Positions 41,179 to 49,147 of a stretch of 64,000 nt of DNA are shown here, one piece after another; the stretch's first letter is position 1; each line of letters opens with the position of its first letter. Source of the stretch: Cellulomonas wangsupingiae. Its GTDB lineage: Bacteria; Actinomycetota; Actinomycetes; Actinomycetales; Cellulomonadaceae. The position numbers were made by a program, and so were the translations under genes. Location of the stretch: assembly GCF_024508275.1 (NCBI RefSeq), contig NZ_CP101989.1, positions 3,906,001 to 3,970,000 on the forward strand, written 5' to 3'. Below the pieces are notes generated by a model. That model saw only the letters and a program-made list of their open reading frames with translations. It did not search any database and was not told where the DNA came from.

Positions 41179-41206
41179 GACATTCGATCGAGAAGCCCCG
41201 TCGTCG

Positions 41207-42130
41207 TCAGACCCGCACGACGACCTTCCCGCGCACGTGCCCCTCGGCGACGAGGTCGTGCGCGGCGGCCGCGTCCGCGAGGCCGAAGACCTGCGCCACG
41301 TCGACCTTCACCGCGCCGTCGTCGATCAGCCGCGTGAGCGCGTCGAGGTCCGTCGTGCTGGGCCGCACCCACACGTAGTGCCCGCCCAGCTCGTCGCGCG
41401 CGGCGGTGTCGACGATCGACGCGACAGTGCCGCCGTCGGCCAGGACCGCGCGCGTCGTCGGCACCAGGTCGTCCGAGCCGTAGTCCAGGACGACGTCGAC
41501 GCCCTGCGGCGCCAGCGCGCGCACGCGCTCGACCAGGCCGTCGCCGTACTCGACCGGCTCGGCACCCAGGCCGCGCAGGTGCTCGTGGTTGCGCGCCGAC
41601 GCGGTCCCGATGACGCGCGCGCCGCGCGCACGCAGGATCTGCACGGCGAACTGCCCGACGCCCCCGGCCGCGGCGTGCACGAGCACCGTCTGCCCGTCGC
41701 GCACCCCGACGCGCTCGATGGTCTGGTACGCCGTGAGGCCCGCGAGCGGCACCGCCGCGGCCTCCTCGAAGCTCAGCGACGCGGGCTTGCGGGCCAGCGT
41801 CCGCACGGGCGCGGAGACCAGCTCGGCGAACGTCCCACCGTGCAGCCAGTCCTTGCGGACGTACCCGTAGACCTCGTCGCCGGCCGCCAGCTCCGGGGTG
41901 TCGAGGCCCGGCCGCTCGACGACGCCCGCCACGTCCCACCCCGGGATCGCGGGGAACTCGGTGTCGATGATCTGGTCGAGGTACCCGGCGCGGATCTTCC
42001 AGTCCACCGGGTTCACGGACGCGGCACGTACCCGCACCAGGACGCTGTCGGAGCTGACCTTGGGCTCCGGCTGGTCGGTGAGCTGCAGGACGTCGCTGCC
42101 GCCGAAGCGGTCGTAGGTGATGGCACGCAT
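41207..42130 (-). CDS. NADP-dependent quinone oxidoreductase-like (MDR family)
   Basis: 307 residues of the zinc-free medium-chain reductase family. The N-terminus is MRAITYDRFGGSDVLQL, then VRVRAASVNPVDWKIRAGY, PGWDVAGVVE, and the NADPH motif VLVHAAAGGVGQFAVQ. It reduces quinones or enones. The ATG at 42130 fits the family; an in-frame GTG at 42148 is also possible and neither has a strong ribosome site. It follows the LysE gene on the same strand, 48 bp downstream of that gene's stop. Confidence 0.9.
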   Translation of the reverse strand: MRAITYDRFGGSDVLQLTDQPEPKVSSDSVLVRVRAASVNPVDWKIRAGYLDQIIDTEFPAIPGWDVAGVVERPGLDTPELAAGDEVYGYVRKDWLHGGTFAELVSAPVRTLARKPASLSFEEAAAVPLAGLTAYQTIERVGVRDGQTVLVHAAAGGVGQFAVQILRARGARVIGTASARNHEHLRGLGAEPVEYGDGLVERVRALAPQGVDVVLDYGSDDLVPTTRAVLADGGTVASIVDTAARDELGGHYVWVRPSTTDLDALTRLIDDGAVKVDVAQVFGLADAAAAHDLVAEGHVRGKVVVRV

Positions 42131-42178
42131 ACCGGACGCAACCGTCACCGGGTGCGGGTCTGTTCCTCACACCCCCCG

Positions 42179-42895
42179 TCAGGCCCCTGCCAGGTCGACC
42201 ACCAGCCCGGTGGCGATGACCACCATCACCACGGCGATGACGGCGTCGAGCACCCGCCACGCCACCGGGCGGGCGAACACGGGCCGCAGCAGCGCCGCCC
42301 CGTACCCCAGGGCCGTGAACCACAGCACGCTGCCCAGCCCGGCCCCGGCCGCGAACCACCACCGCGCGTCCCCCTGCCCGGCGGCCACCGATCCCAGGAG
42401 CACCACGGTGTCGAGGTACACGTGCGGGTTCAGCCAGGTCAGCGCGAGCGTGGTCAGCGCCACCCCACCCACGGCACCCCCCACCCCGCGAGAGTGCGAT
42501 CCAGCACCACCCCCCACCTCCCGAGACGGGGATCCAGCCCTCGCCCCCACCCCGTGAGAGGTCGATCCAGCCCCGACCGGGACCTCCGCCGCGCTCACGA
42601 CGAGGGCGTCCGCGCCGCGCAGCGCACGACGGGCCGCGAGCGCGCCGTAGGCGAGCAGCACCCCCGCCCCGAGCACCGTCGTGACCACGACGAGCGTGCG
42701 GCTCGACGCGATGAGCGTCCCCACCCCGGCGGCGCCGACGGCGATGAGCACCAGGTCGGACACCGCGCAGATCGCGACGACGAGCCCCACGTGCTCGCGC
42801 CGCAGCCCGTACCGCAGGACGTGCGCGTTCTGCGCCCCGATGGCGACGATGAGCGCGAGCCCGAACCCGAGGCCGGCGACGGCAGACGTCCACAT
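42179..42895 (-). CDS. LysE/ArgO-family amino-acid exporter with repeat-derived insert
   Basis: 238 residues. LysE fold: FGLALIVAIGAQNAHVLRYGLRREHV (in part), DLVLIAVGAAGVG, TWLNPHVYLDTVVLLGS and C-terminal helices. Members export lysine and arginine and are driven by a divergent LysR regulator, as here. Between helices 3 and 4 (about residues 106-140) there is a Gly/Ser-rich insert with three AGS-SHGVG-like units, encoded by the dispersed CTGGATYGC repeat in the same orientation and frame as in the ribbon-helix-helix gene at 7.2 kb. The start is set by a leaderless promoter. Confidence 0.9.
   Translation of the reverse strand: MWTSAVAGLGFGLALIVAIGAQNAHVLRYGLRREHVGLVVAICAVSDLVLIAVGAAGVGTLIASSRTLVVVTTVLGAGVLLAYGALAARRALRGADALVVSAAEVPVGAGSTSHGVGARAGSPSREVGGGAGSHSRGVGGAVGGVALTTLALTWLNPHVYLDTVVLLGSVAAGQGDARWWFAAGAGLGSVLWFTALGYGAALLRPVFARPVAWRVLDAVIAVVMVVIATGLVVDLAGA
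42480..42575 (-). repeat. CTGGATYGC-family repeats inside the LysE gene
   Basis: Three diverged units on the minus strand, each beginning with GCTGGATC (ending at about 42572, 42538 and 42504), run through (A/T/C)CTCTC(A/G)CGGGG to a G-rich tract. Units 1 and 3 are closest to the copies at 7283-7383. Confidence 0.85.
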
Positions 42896-42902
42896 GCCGT
42901 CG

Positions 42903-42908
42903 ACGCTA
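42903..42908 (-). promoter_or_regulatory. Leaderless -10 element of the LysE gene
   Basis: TAGCGT on the minus strand lies seven bases before the ATG at 42895. Confidence 0.5.
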
Positions 42909-42954
42909 GGCGCGCCCGGCCCTGTCACGCCAGCGAATGTTCTGCACGGACCAT

Positions 42955-42960
42955 TAGCCT
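42955..42960 (+). promoter_or_regulatory. Leaderless -10 element of the LysR gene
   Basis: TAGCCT lies exactly six bases before the ATG at 42967. The shared 71-bp region between LysE and LysR must also hold the regulator's binding site. Confidence 0.55.
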
Positions 42961-42966
42961 GGCTTC

Positions 42967-43863
42967 ATGACTGACTGGGACCTCGGCCAGCTCCGGGCCC
43001 TCGCGGCGGCCGCCGACCTCGGCACCTTCGACGCCGCCGCCCGCGCCCTGCACGTGACGCCGTCGGCCGTGAGCCAGCGGATCAAGGCGCTCGAGCAGAC
43101 GGCCGGGGCCGTGCTGCTGCGCCGGGACCGCCCGGTGCGCCCGACCGCCGCCGGCGAGCCGCTCGTCCGCCTCGCCCGCCAGCTCGACACGCTCACCGCC
43201 GACGCGACCCGCCACCTCACCGGCGAGACGGCCGTCCCGCACGTCACCCTGGCCGTCAACGGCGACTCGCTGACCACGTGGGTGCTGCCGGCCCTGGCGC
43301 CGCTCGCCGGGAGCGTCGCGCTGCGGATGGTCCGCGAGGACCAGGACCGCTCCGCCGACCTGCTGCGCGACGGGTCCGTCATGGGCGCCGTCACGTCGCA
43401 GGCCGTCGCCGTCCAGGGGTGCACCGTCGAGCCGCTGGGCGTCATGCGTTACCGGCCGATGGCGACGCCGGAGTTCGCCGACCGGTGGTTCGCCGGTGCA
43501 CGGGGCGACGCGATCCGGCCGGCGGCGCTCGCCGTCGCGCCCGTCGTCGTGTTCGACGCCGCCGACCGGCTGCAGGACCGCTGGCTGCGCCGCCGCCGCG
43601 TCGACCCGGCCCGCCCCCCGCGCCACCTCGTGCCGGCGTCGGCGGACTTCGCCGCGGCCGTCCGCCTGGGCTTCGGGTGGGGCATGCTGCCGGGCGGGCA
43701 GGCCGACGACGACGAACGGGCCGGACGACTGGTCCGGCTGACCGACGACGCGGTCGACGTGCCCCTGCACTGGCAGCAGTGGTCGCTGCGCACCGAGGCG
43801 CTGGACGCCGTCGCGGCCGCACTGCGCACCGCGGCCGCGGCGACGCTCCGGCCACCGCTCTGA
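42967..43863 (+). CDS. LysR-family regulator of the LysE exporter (LysG/ArgP type)
   Basis: 298 residues. The HTH is LRALAAAADLGTFDAAARAL through VTPSAVSQRIKALEQ. The effector domain has NGDSLTTWVLPAL and SADFAAAVRLGFGWGMLPGGQ, the signature of ArgP/LysG, which sense basic amino acids and activate the divergent exporter gene. The gene pair and orientation match that model. Confidence 0.92.
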   Translation: MTDWDLGQLRALAAAADLGTFDAAARALHVTPSAVSQRIKALEQTAGAVLLRRDRPVRPTAAGEPLVRLARQLDTLTADATRHLTGETAVPHVTLAVNGDSLTTWVLPALAPLAGSVALRMVREDQDRSADLLRDGSVMGAVTSQAVAVQGCTVEPLGVMRYRPMATPEFADRWFAGARGDAIRPAALAVAPVVVFDAADRLQDRWLRRRRVDPARPPRHLVPASADFAAAVRLGFGWGMLPGGQADDDERAGRLVRLTDDAVDVPLHWQQWSLRTEALDAVAAALRTAAAATLRPPL

Positions 43864-43880
43864 CGTGGGCCGGTCGGGCG

Positions 43881-45287
43881 TCAGGGGGTGCGGAACGCGT
43901 GGGCCGCGAGCAGGACGCCGTCGGGGTCGTAGCGGCGGGACACCTCGGCCAGCCGGTGGCGCGTCGGCGGCGGGTAGACCCGCTCCGCCCAGCCCGGGCC
44001 GTCGCCGGGCGTGAAGTTGGGCAGCCCTCCGGGCCGCGTCCACGGCGCGAGGGCCGCAGCGATGCGAGCGGCGTCGGCGGCGACCGCGTCCACCGTCGCG
44101 GGCAGCGCCATCCCGACGGTGAACAGCGACCACGCCGCCGCGCGCGACGGCACGGCGTCCGGGACGGTCGGCTGCCGGGACGCCGCGCCCCCCAGGTGCC
44201 GCACCTCGACGACGACCTGCGCGCACGGTGACCCCGGACCGACCAGCTCCACCAGCCGCTCGGACGCCTCCGGCCCCAGGTCCTCCAGCAGCAGGTGCGA
44301 CTCGTGGACGGGCACCGGGGCGTCCGGGTCCCCGTGGATCGACCCGATCGCCGCGTACGGCATGACGGCGACGGTGTCCTCGAGCAGCGGCGCCACCGCG
44401 CGCAGCGGGGCGAGCACGGACGCCCCCGCTTCGGGATCGCCGGTCCACGCGAACCTGACGGCGACCGTCGTGCGGCCCGCGAGCGCCTCGGGGACCCCGG
44501 GCAGAGCGGGCAACCGCATCACGGCCAGCGACGTCGAGGCCTGCGCCGGCAGCCCCGGCGCCCAGGCGGCCCACGCGTGGACGACGCGCTCGACGTCTGC
44601 GGACCACAGGGCACCGCCGTACAGCGTCGGCTGGTCGACCAGCTCCAGCTCGACCGCGACGACGACACCCAGCGCGCCGCGCCCCCCGCGCAGGCCCCAG
44701 AACAGGTCGGGCTCCTCGACCGGCGTGGCCCGCCGCAGGACGCCGTCGCCCGTGACCACGTCGAGGGCCAGCACCCGGTCCGACGACACCCCCAGCGTCC
44801 GCGCGAGCGGGCCGTGCCCGCCGCCCGTCAGGTAGCCGACGACGCCGACGGACGGCGCCGACCCGCACACCGGCGCCAGCCCGTACCGCGCGGCGTCCGC
44901 CACCACCTGCGCCCACCGCACGCCCGCGCCGACGTGGGCGCGGCCCAGCGCGGGCAGCACCGTCAGGTGGTCGAGCTCGACCGTCGAGACGAGCACGGCG
45001 TCGTCGAGCGGCGCCGACCTGCCGTGCCCCGTGCCCTGCACCCCGACGCGCACGCCGTGCTCACCGGCGAGGCGGACGACGTGCGCGACCTCCTGGGGCG
45101 TGCGGGGCGCCGCGACGAGCGCGGGCCGGCGGGGCCGGGCCGGGTTGACGGCCGCGGACAGCGCGGCGTGCTCCGGCGTCCCCGGCCGGTGCACGGGGAC
45201 CAGGCCGTCCAGGGCGTCGGCGAGGCCGTCCACGCGCGTCGGCACGGACGTCGACGTCACCTCGCGGGCCGGGTGCGGCAGGTCCAC
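43881..45287 (-). CDS. FAD-binding (BBE-type) oxidoreductase
   Basis: 468 residues with a PCMH-type FAD domain: VQGTGHGRSAPLDDAVLVST, VGAGVRWAQVVADAARYGLA (in part) and GGGHGPLARTLGVSSDRVL, then a C-terminal BBE segment YPPPTRHRLAEVSRRYDPDG. The His in GTGHGRS fits 8-alpha-histidyl FAD attachment. The family oxidises sugars, alkaloids or secondary alcohols. The GTG at 45287 was chosen because GAGGAG lies seven bases upstream. It follows the WYL regulator gene on the same strand. Confidence 0.88.
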   Translation of the reverse strand: MDLPHPAREVTSTSVPTRVDGLADALDGLVPVHRPGTPEHAALSAAVNPARPRRPALVAAPRTPQEVAHVVRLAGEHGVRVGVQGTGHGRSAPLDDAVLVSTVELDHLTVLPALGRAHVGAGVRWAQVVADAARYGLAPVCGSAPSVGVVGYLTGGGHGPLARTLGVSSDRVLALDVVTGDGVLRRATPVEEPDLFWGLRGGRGALGVVVAVELELVDQPTLYGGALWSADVERVVHAWAAWAPGLPAQASTSLAVMRLPALPGVPEALAGRTTVAVRFAWTGDPEAGASVLAPLRAVAPLLEDTVAVMPYAAIGSIHGDPDAPVPVHESHLLLEDLGPEASERLVELVGPGSPCAQVVVEVRHLGGAASRQPTVPDAVPSRAAAWSLFTVGMALPATVDAVAADAARIAAALAPWTRPGGLPNFTPGDGPGWAERVYPPPTRHRLAEVSRRYDPDGVLLAAHAFRTP

Positions 45288-45388
45288 GGGCGCTCTCCTC
45301 ACCGGGCGCGGCCCTCGCACCCGTCACCCAGGAGCCGGGCCGGCGGTCGCTGATACACCACGATCGGGTGGCGCTGACGTCGGCCGGG

Positions 45389-46375
45389 TCAGCGGTCGGC
45401 CGGCGGGGCCGGCTCCCGCCCCACGCCGACCGCCGCGGCGAGCCGCGCCGCGACGTCGCGCACGCACGCCCGCAGCTCGGGCCCCCCGACCACGCGGAAC
45501 GGCACCGGGACGGCCGCGAGCTGCTGGGCGTACCAGACCGGGCTGCTGGTCGACCCGACGAGCCGCGTCGTCGTCGCGTCGACCGCCTCCAGGTGCCCCA
45601 GGCCGCCCGGCAGCTCGCGCGCGACGGCGTCGAGCGACGCCTCCACCAGCACGTCGACCCCGTACTCCCACCCCTGCGCGAGGTGCTCCTCCAGGAGCGC
45701 GACGGGGTCGACGTCCGGTGCGGGCGCCGACGTGCCCGGCAGCGGCAGGACGGCGAGCACGCGGTCCACCCGGTACGTCCGCACGCCCTCGTCGTCGCGG
45801 CGGCGGCACACGAGGTACCAGCGCCCGTGCCGTACGACGACCGCCCAGGCGTCGACGTCGGCGTCCCACTCGCGGCCGGACTCCGAGCGGTACCGCACCC
45901 GTACCGGCCGGTGGTCGGCGCACGCCTGCACGAGGGTCGCGGTGACGGCAGGGTCGGGGCGTGCCGCCGACCGGTCCGGTGCCGCGGCCGTGGCCCGGCG
46001 CACCGCCGCCGCCCGGGCGGCGACCGGCTCCGGCAGCGCGCGCAGCAGCTTGTCGAGCGCGGAGGCGACGGGGTCGGCGCGGTCGCGCACGTCGTGGTGC
46101 CCGTCGAGCACGGCCATGACCAGGCCCAACGCCTCGTCGGTACCGAACACCAGCGGCGGCAGCCGCACGCCACGGCCGACGCGGTACCCGCCGTACGGCC
46201 CGCGCACCGACGTCACCGGGACGCCGGCCTCGCGCAGGAGGGCGACGTACCGCCTGGCCGCACGCTCGGACACGCCGAGCGACGCGGCGAGCCCCGCGGC
46301 GGTGAGGCCCGGGTTCGCCTGCAGCTCGGCCAGCGCGAGCAGCGCGCGCGACGTCGGGCTCGTGTCGGTCGTCAT
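45389..46375 (-). CDS. WYL-domain (DeoR-type HTH) regulator
   Basis: 328 residues. An N-terminal winged helix (SRALLALAELQANPGLTAAG, then LGVSERAARRYVALLREAG), a middle region and a WYL domain with RHGRWYLVCRRRD follow the YafY/PafBC-type layout. WYL domains sense nucleic acids or nucleotides. It is divergent from the DinB-like gene (84 bp between starts) and upstream of the FAD oxidase gene, either of which it may control. Confidence 0.9.
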   Translation of the reverse strand: MTTDTSPTSRALLALAELQANPGLTAAGLAASLGVSERAARRYVALLREAGVPVTSVRGPYGGYRVGRGVRLPPLVFGTDEALGLVMAVLDGHHDVRDRADPVASALDKLLRALPEPVAARAAAVRRATAAAPDRSAARPDPAVTATLVQACADHRPVRVRYRSESGREWDADVDAWAVVVRHGRWYLVCRRRDDEGVRTYRVDRVLAVLPLPGTSAPAPDVDPVALLEEHLAQGWEYGVDVLVEASLDAVARELPGGLGHLEAVDATTTRLVGSTSSPVWYAQQLAAVPVPFRVVGGPELRACVRDVAARLAAAVGVGREPAPPADR

Positions 46376-46446
46376 GTCGCCGCCCGGAGGTCTCGGCACA
46401 CGAAAGCCGGAGAAGGAACCGGCAGCGGATCGTCCGGTACCGACCC

Positions 46447-46452
46447 TACGGT
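46447..46452 (+). promoter_or_regulatory. Leaderless -10 element of the DinB-like gene
   Basis: TACGGT lies seven bases before the ATG at 46460. Confidence 0.5.
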
Positions 46453-46459
46453 CGCTGCC

Positions 46460-47032
46460 ATGACCGACACCACCCCGCCGGCCCCGCCGGCCCTGAGCAC
46501 GACCATCGACGAGCCCGCGCTCGACGCGGGCGAGGTGGACCTGCTGCTGTTCATGCTCGAGCGCTCGCGCGCCACCTTCGCGTGGAAGGTCGGCGGGCTC
46601 GACGCCGCGGCCCTGAACCGCGCGTTCCCGCCGTCGGCGATGACGCTCGGCGGCCTGGTCAAGCACATGACGCTCGTCGAGGACGACATGGTCGTCCGCT
46701 GGCTCGGGATCGGCGGGTACGGCGATCCGTGGAACCGCACGACGCCCGACGACTGGCCGGACTGGGACTGGCGCTCCGCCGCCGACGACACCCCGGCGCA
46801 GCTGTACGCCGGGTGGCAGGCCGCGGTGGAGCGGGCCCGTGAGGTCTGGTCGCGTGTGTCCGCGGACGGCGGCCTCGACGAGCCGGCGGGGATCGAGTGG
46901 ACGGACGGACGCCCGAACCGCCGCCGCGTGCTGGTCGACCTCAACGCCGAGTACGCCCGCCATCTCGGCCACGCCGACCTCTTCCGGGAGGCGGTCGACG
47001 GTCTCGTCGGCGAGGACCCGCCGCAGCCCTGA
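46460..47032 (+). CDS. DinB/DUF664-family protein
   Basis: A 190-residue four-helix-bundle protein of the DinB_2/DUF664 group. LLLFMLERSRATFAWKVGGL, LVKHMTLVEDDMVV with the metal His, WRSAADDTPAQLYAGW and the C-terminal EYARHLGHADLFREAVDG with two more His match the family's three-His metal site. Members are thiol-dependent transferases or hydrolases (mycothiol or bacillithiol linked). The WYL gene is divergent. Confidence 0.9.
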   Translation: MTDTTPPAPPALSTTIDEPALDAGEVDLLLFMLERSRATFAWKVGGLDAAALNRAFPPSAMTLGGLVKHMTLVEDDMVVRWLGIGGYGDPWNRTTPDDWPDWDWRSAADDTPAQLYAGWQAAVERAREVWSRVSADGGLDEPAGIEWTDGRPNRRRVLVDLNAEYARHLGHADLFREAVDGLVGEDPPQP

Positions 47033-47086
47033 CACCTCACCCCGCCGGACGGCGCCGCCGGTCCGGGGGCGGGGCGACCGCACCGC

Positions 47087-47092
47087 TACCGT
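47087..47092 (+). promoter_or_regulatory. Leaderless -10 element
   Basis: TACCGT lies exactly six bases before the GTG at 47099, favouring that start over the GTG at 47093. Confidence 0.5.
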
Positions 47093-47098
47093 GTGCGC

Positions 47099-47530
47099 GT
47101 GTCCGTCTCCGTCGTCCTCGCGCTGGCGTGCGTCGTGCTCCTCGTGATCGCCGTGCTGCTGGCCGTCGTGGGGTTCCGACGGCTGCGCCGCGCGCGCGGC
47201 GTGCGCCGCGTCCGGGTGCCCGCGACCCTGGTCTCCCAGACCTACGCGGGGGCGGGCGACGTGCTGCACGTCGAGTACCCGGCGCCCGACGGCACCCCGC
47301 TGCGCGCGACGATCTACATGTGGCTCGTCAACGCGCCCGGGGTGCCGTACACGTTCGACGGGACCGTGTGGGTGGACCCGGCCGACCCGACGGACGTCAC
47401 GCCCCGGCGCCAGGGCCGCACGACCTGGGCGACGGTCACGCTGATCCTCGCCGCGATCGCCCTCGTCGGAGCGATCGGCACCGGGATCGCGTCGGCCGTC
47501 GTGGCGTTCGCGGAGTCGTTCCCCACCTGA
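47099..47530 (+). CDS. DUF3592-like membrane protein
   Basis: 143 residues. N- and C-terminal membrane helices flank a beta-rich domain of about 80 residues (VPATLVSQTYAGAGDVLHVE, then PYTFDGTVWVDPADPTDVTP). The layout resembles DUF3592 proteins. The function is unknown. The start is decided by the promoter spacing; the alternative GTG adds two residues. Confidence 0.75.
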   Translation: MSVSVVLALACVVLLVIAVLLAVVGFRRLRRARGVRRVRVPATLVSQTYAGAGDVLHVEYPAPDGTPLRATIYMWLVNAPGVPYTFDGTVWVDPADPTDVTPRRQGRTTWATVTLILAAIALVGAIGTGIASAVVAFAESFPT

Positions 47531-47568
47531 TGTCGCTCGGGTCCTGCGCGGGGCGCGCGGACCGACGG

Positions 47569-47778
47569 TCAGGCCGGGGTGCCGCCCGACGGCGGGAACT
47601 CCGGCGGCGGGCCGCCGAAGAAGCACCGGCACGGCCCGTCGAGGTGGCGCAGCTGGGCGCCGGGGTGCGCCGCGCAGGGGACCCAGGTCGTCGCGCCCGC
47701 GAGCGCCGACGGTGCGGACGGCGCCGCGGACGACCCGTCACACGCCTCGTGGGGCGCCGGCAGCAGCAGCATCGTCAT
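47569..47778 (-). CDS. Small Cys-containing hypothetical protein
   Basis: 69 residues beginning MTMLLLPAPHEACDGSS. Four Cys (EACDG, WVPCAAH and PCRCFF) and two His (AHPG and RHLDG) suggest a small metal-binding or redox protein. The C-terminus is Gly/Pro-rich. GGAAGGACGGCG precedes the ATG. I do not recognise a family. It is convergent with the DUF3592-like gene. Confidence 0.6.
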   Translation of the reverse strand: MTMLLLPAPHEACDGSSAAPSAPSALAGATTWVPCAAHPGAQLRHLDGPCRCFFGGPPPEFPPSGGTPA

Positions 47779-47908
47779 CGCCGTCCTTCCGCCCTCGCGT
47801 CGTCGGGTGCCGACACCCTCCAGGAGCGTCGACCGGTCGTGAACGTACACCGGCCGGGCGCCCCGGAGTCCCGCGCGAGCGTGCCGGACGTGTGTCACAG
47901 GTCACTTC

Positions 47909-47914
47909 TAGGGT
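47909..47914 (+). promoter_or_regulatory. Candidate -10 element of the VOC gene
   Basis: TAGGGT, about 49 bases before the ATG. With AGGAGGA at the ribosome-site position, this transcript has an ordinary leader. Confidence 0.35.
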
Positions 47915-47962
47915 GGACGGACCGGGTGGCCGACCGGCCGCCCCGGGACCGAGGAGGACGCC

Positions 47963-48331
47963 ATGGCCCACGGCGACATCACGCACATCGACATCCCCGT
48001 CGGCGACATGGAGGCGGCGTCCCGGTTCTACGCGACGTTGTTCGGGTGGGACATCAAGGAGGTCGCCGGCTTCGAGGGCTACCCGATGTGGTCCGCGCCG
48101 AACCAGGTCGGCGGGGGCGGGCTCGCCCCCCGCGGCGAGGGGTTCACCGCACCCCGCAGCTACGTCGAGGTGGACTCGATCGACGACGTGCTGGCTCAGG
48201 TCACGCAGCTCGGCGGGCAGGTGCGCCTGCCGCGGACCGCGATCGACGCCACCAGCTGGTACGCCGCGTTCGTCGACCCGGACGGCAACGAGATCGGCCT
48301 CACCGAGGGGACGACCGGCGGCGCGGGCTGA
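47963..48331 (+). CDS. VOC (glyoxalase/bleomycin-resistance) family protein
   Basis: A 122-residue protein with one vicinal-oxygen-chelate module pair: ITHIDIPVGDMEAASRFYATL, GYPMWSAPNQVGGGGLAP, SYVEVDSIDDVLAQVTQLGG and FVDPDGNEIGL. The conserved His and Glu ligands (HIDIP, EIGLTE) are present. The substrate is unknown. GAGGAGG precedes the ATG. Confidence 0.92.
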   Translation: MAHGDITHIDIPVGDMEAASRFYATLFGWDIKEVAGFEGYPMWSAPNQVGGGGLAPRGEGFTAPRSYVEVDSIDDVLAQVTQLGGQVRLPRTAIDATSWYAAFVDPDGNEIGLTEGTTGGAG

Positions 48332-48358
48332 GGCTGCGACGCCCCGCCGCCCGGGCGA

Positions 48359-48499
48359 TCACCCGTCGAACCGGTGCCACCGCCCTTCGGAGACCACCTC
48401 GGTCGTGCCGTCGACGACCATGAGGGCGGTCCGGTCGTCGATGGCGTCGGCCGGGATGCCGATCTCGTCGGCCCACCTCCTCAGCAGGAGCTTCACCAC
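48359..48499 (-). CDS. 46-residue hypothetical protein downstream of the GyrI-like gene
   Basis: A short ORF starting at GTG 48499 (or 48496), 14 bases after the GyrI-like stop. The peptide (VVKLLLRRWADEIGIPADAI, then RTALMVVDGTTEVVSEGRWH) has a helix followed by a plausible beta hairpin and strong actinobacterial codon bias. GAGGGA lies upstream at a slightly long distance. There is no recognised family. It could be translationally coupled to the gene before it. Confidence 0.5.
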   Translation of the reverse strand: MVKLLLRRWADEIGIPADAIDDRTALMVVDGTTEVVSEGRWHRFDG

Positions 48500-48513
48500 G
48501 CCGTCGACGTCCC

Positions 48514-48984
48514 TCAGGCCCCCACCCGCAGCGGCAGGACGAGGCGGGTGACGTTCGCGTTCGGGTCGCCGTCGGGCGACGGGTCGGTGACGTACTCCTC
48601 CCAGAAGTCACCGCGGCCGTCGACGCCGAGCGCCGCGCGCTCCTGCTCGACGCCGGCCCACGCGTCCGGCAGACCGTCGTAGGGCCCGGTGTACGTGACG
48701 ACGAGGGCGTCGCCGCCGGGCAGCTCGACGACCTGGACGCCGTCCGACGCCGCACCGGTGTCCGCGCCCTCGACCGCGAACCCGGCCGTGAGGTCGGCCG
48801 TGTCGGTCGGCATGCCGTTGTACCAGCCGAGCGCCGGACCCGCGATGGTCCACCCCTCGCGCTCGGCCGCCTGTGCGACCCGCGTGTAGGCGGTGTCGTA
48901 GAACGCCGTCAGCCCGGACGTCGGCACGGTCGCGCGGACCGCCGCGATGCGGACCGTGGGCAGGTCGGTGCGGGTCGTCTCCAT
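48514..48984 (-). CDS. GyrI-like/AraC effector-binding domain protein
   Basis: 156 residues of the GyrI/BmrR effector-binding fold (SHS2): VRIAAVRATVPTSGLTAFYD, GPALGWYNGMPTDTADL and VQVVELPGGDALVVTYTGPYDGL (in part), with the conserved Glu replaced by residues near DFWEEYV. As a stand-alone domain it may bind drugs or hydrolyse cyclopropanoid compounds. CAGGAGGA precedes the ATG. It is divergent from the MpaB-like gene. Confidence 0.88.
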   Translation of the reverse strand: METTRTDLPTVRIAAVRATVPTSGLTAFYDTAYTRVAQAAEREGWTIAGPALGWYNGMPTDTADLTAGFAVEGADTGAASDGVQVVELPGGDALVVTYTGPYDGLPDAWAGVEQERAALGVDGRGDFWEEYVTDPSPDGDPNANVTRLVLPLRVGA

Positions 48985-49135
48985 GTCGTCCTCCTGGTCT
49001 CGGCCGCGGGCGCGGCCCTGGCTTCACCGACCGTCCCGGACCGCCGGACTCATCGGGCGGGCACGGGTCCGGGCGCGTCCGCACCGGGCGGCCGCGGGGC
49101 GCCGGGGCTCCGGTGGCGGACCGCGCCCGGGTACG

Positions 49136-49141
49136 TACCGT
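49136..49141 (+). promoter_or_regulatory. Leaderless -10 element of the MpaB-like gene
   Basis: TACCGT lies exactly six bases before the GTG at 49148. Confidence 0.55.
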
Positions 49142-49147
49142 GGGTCC

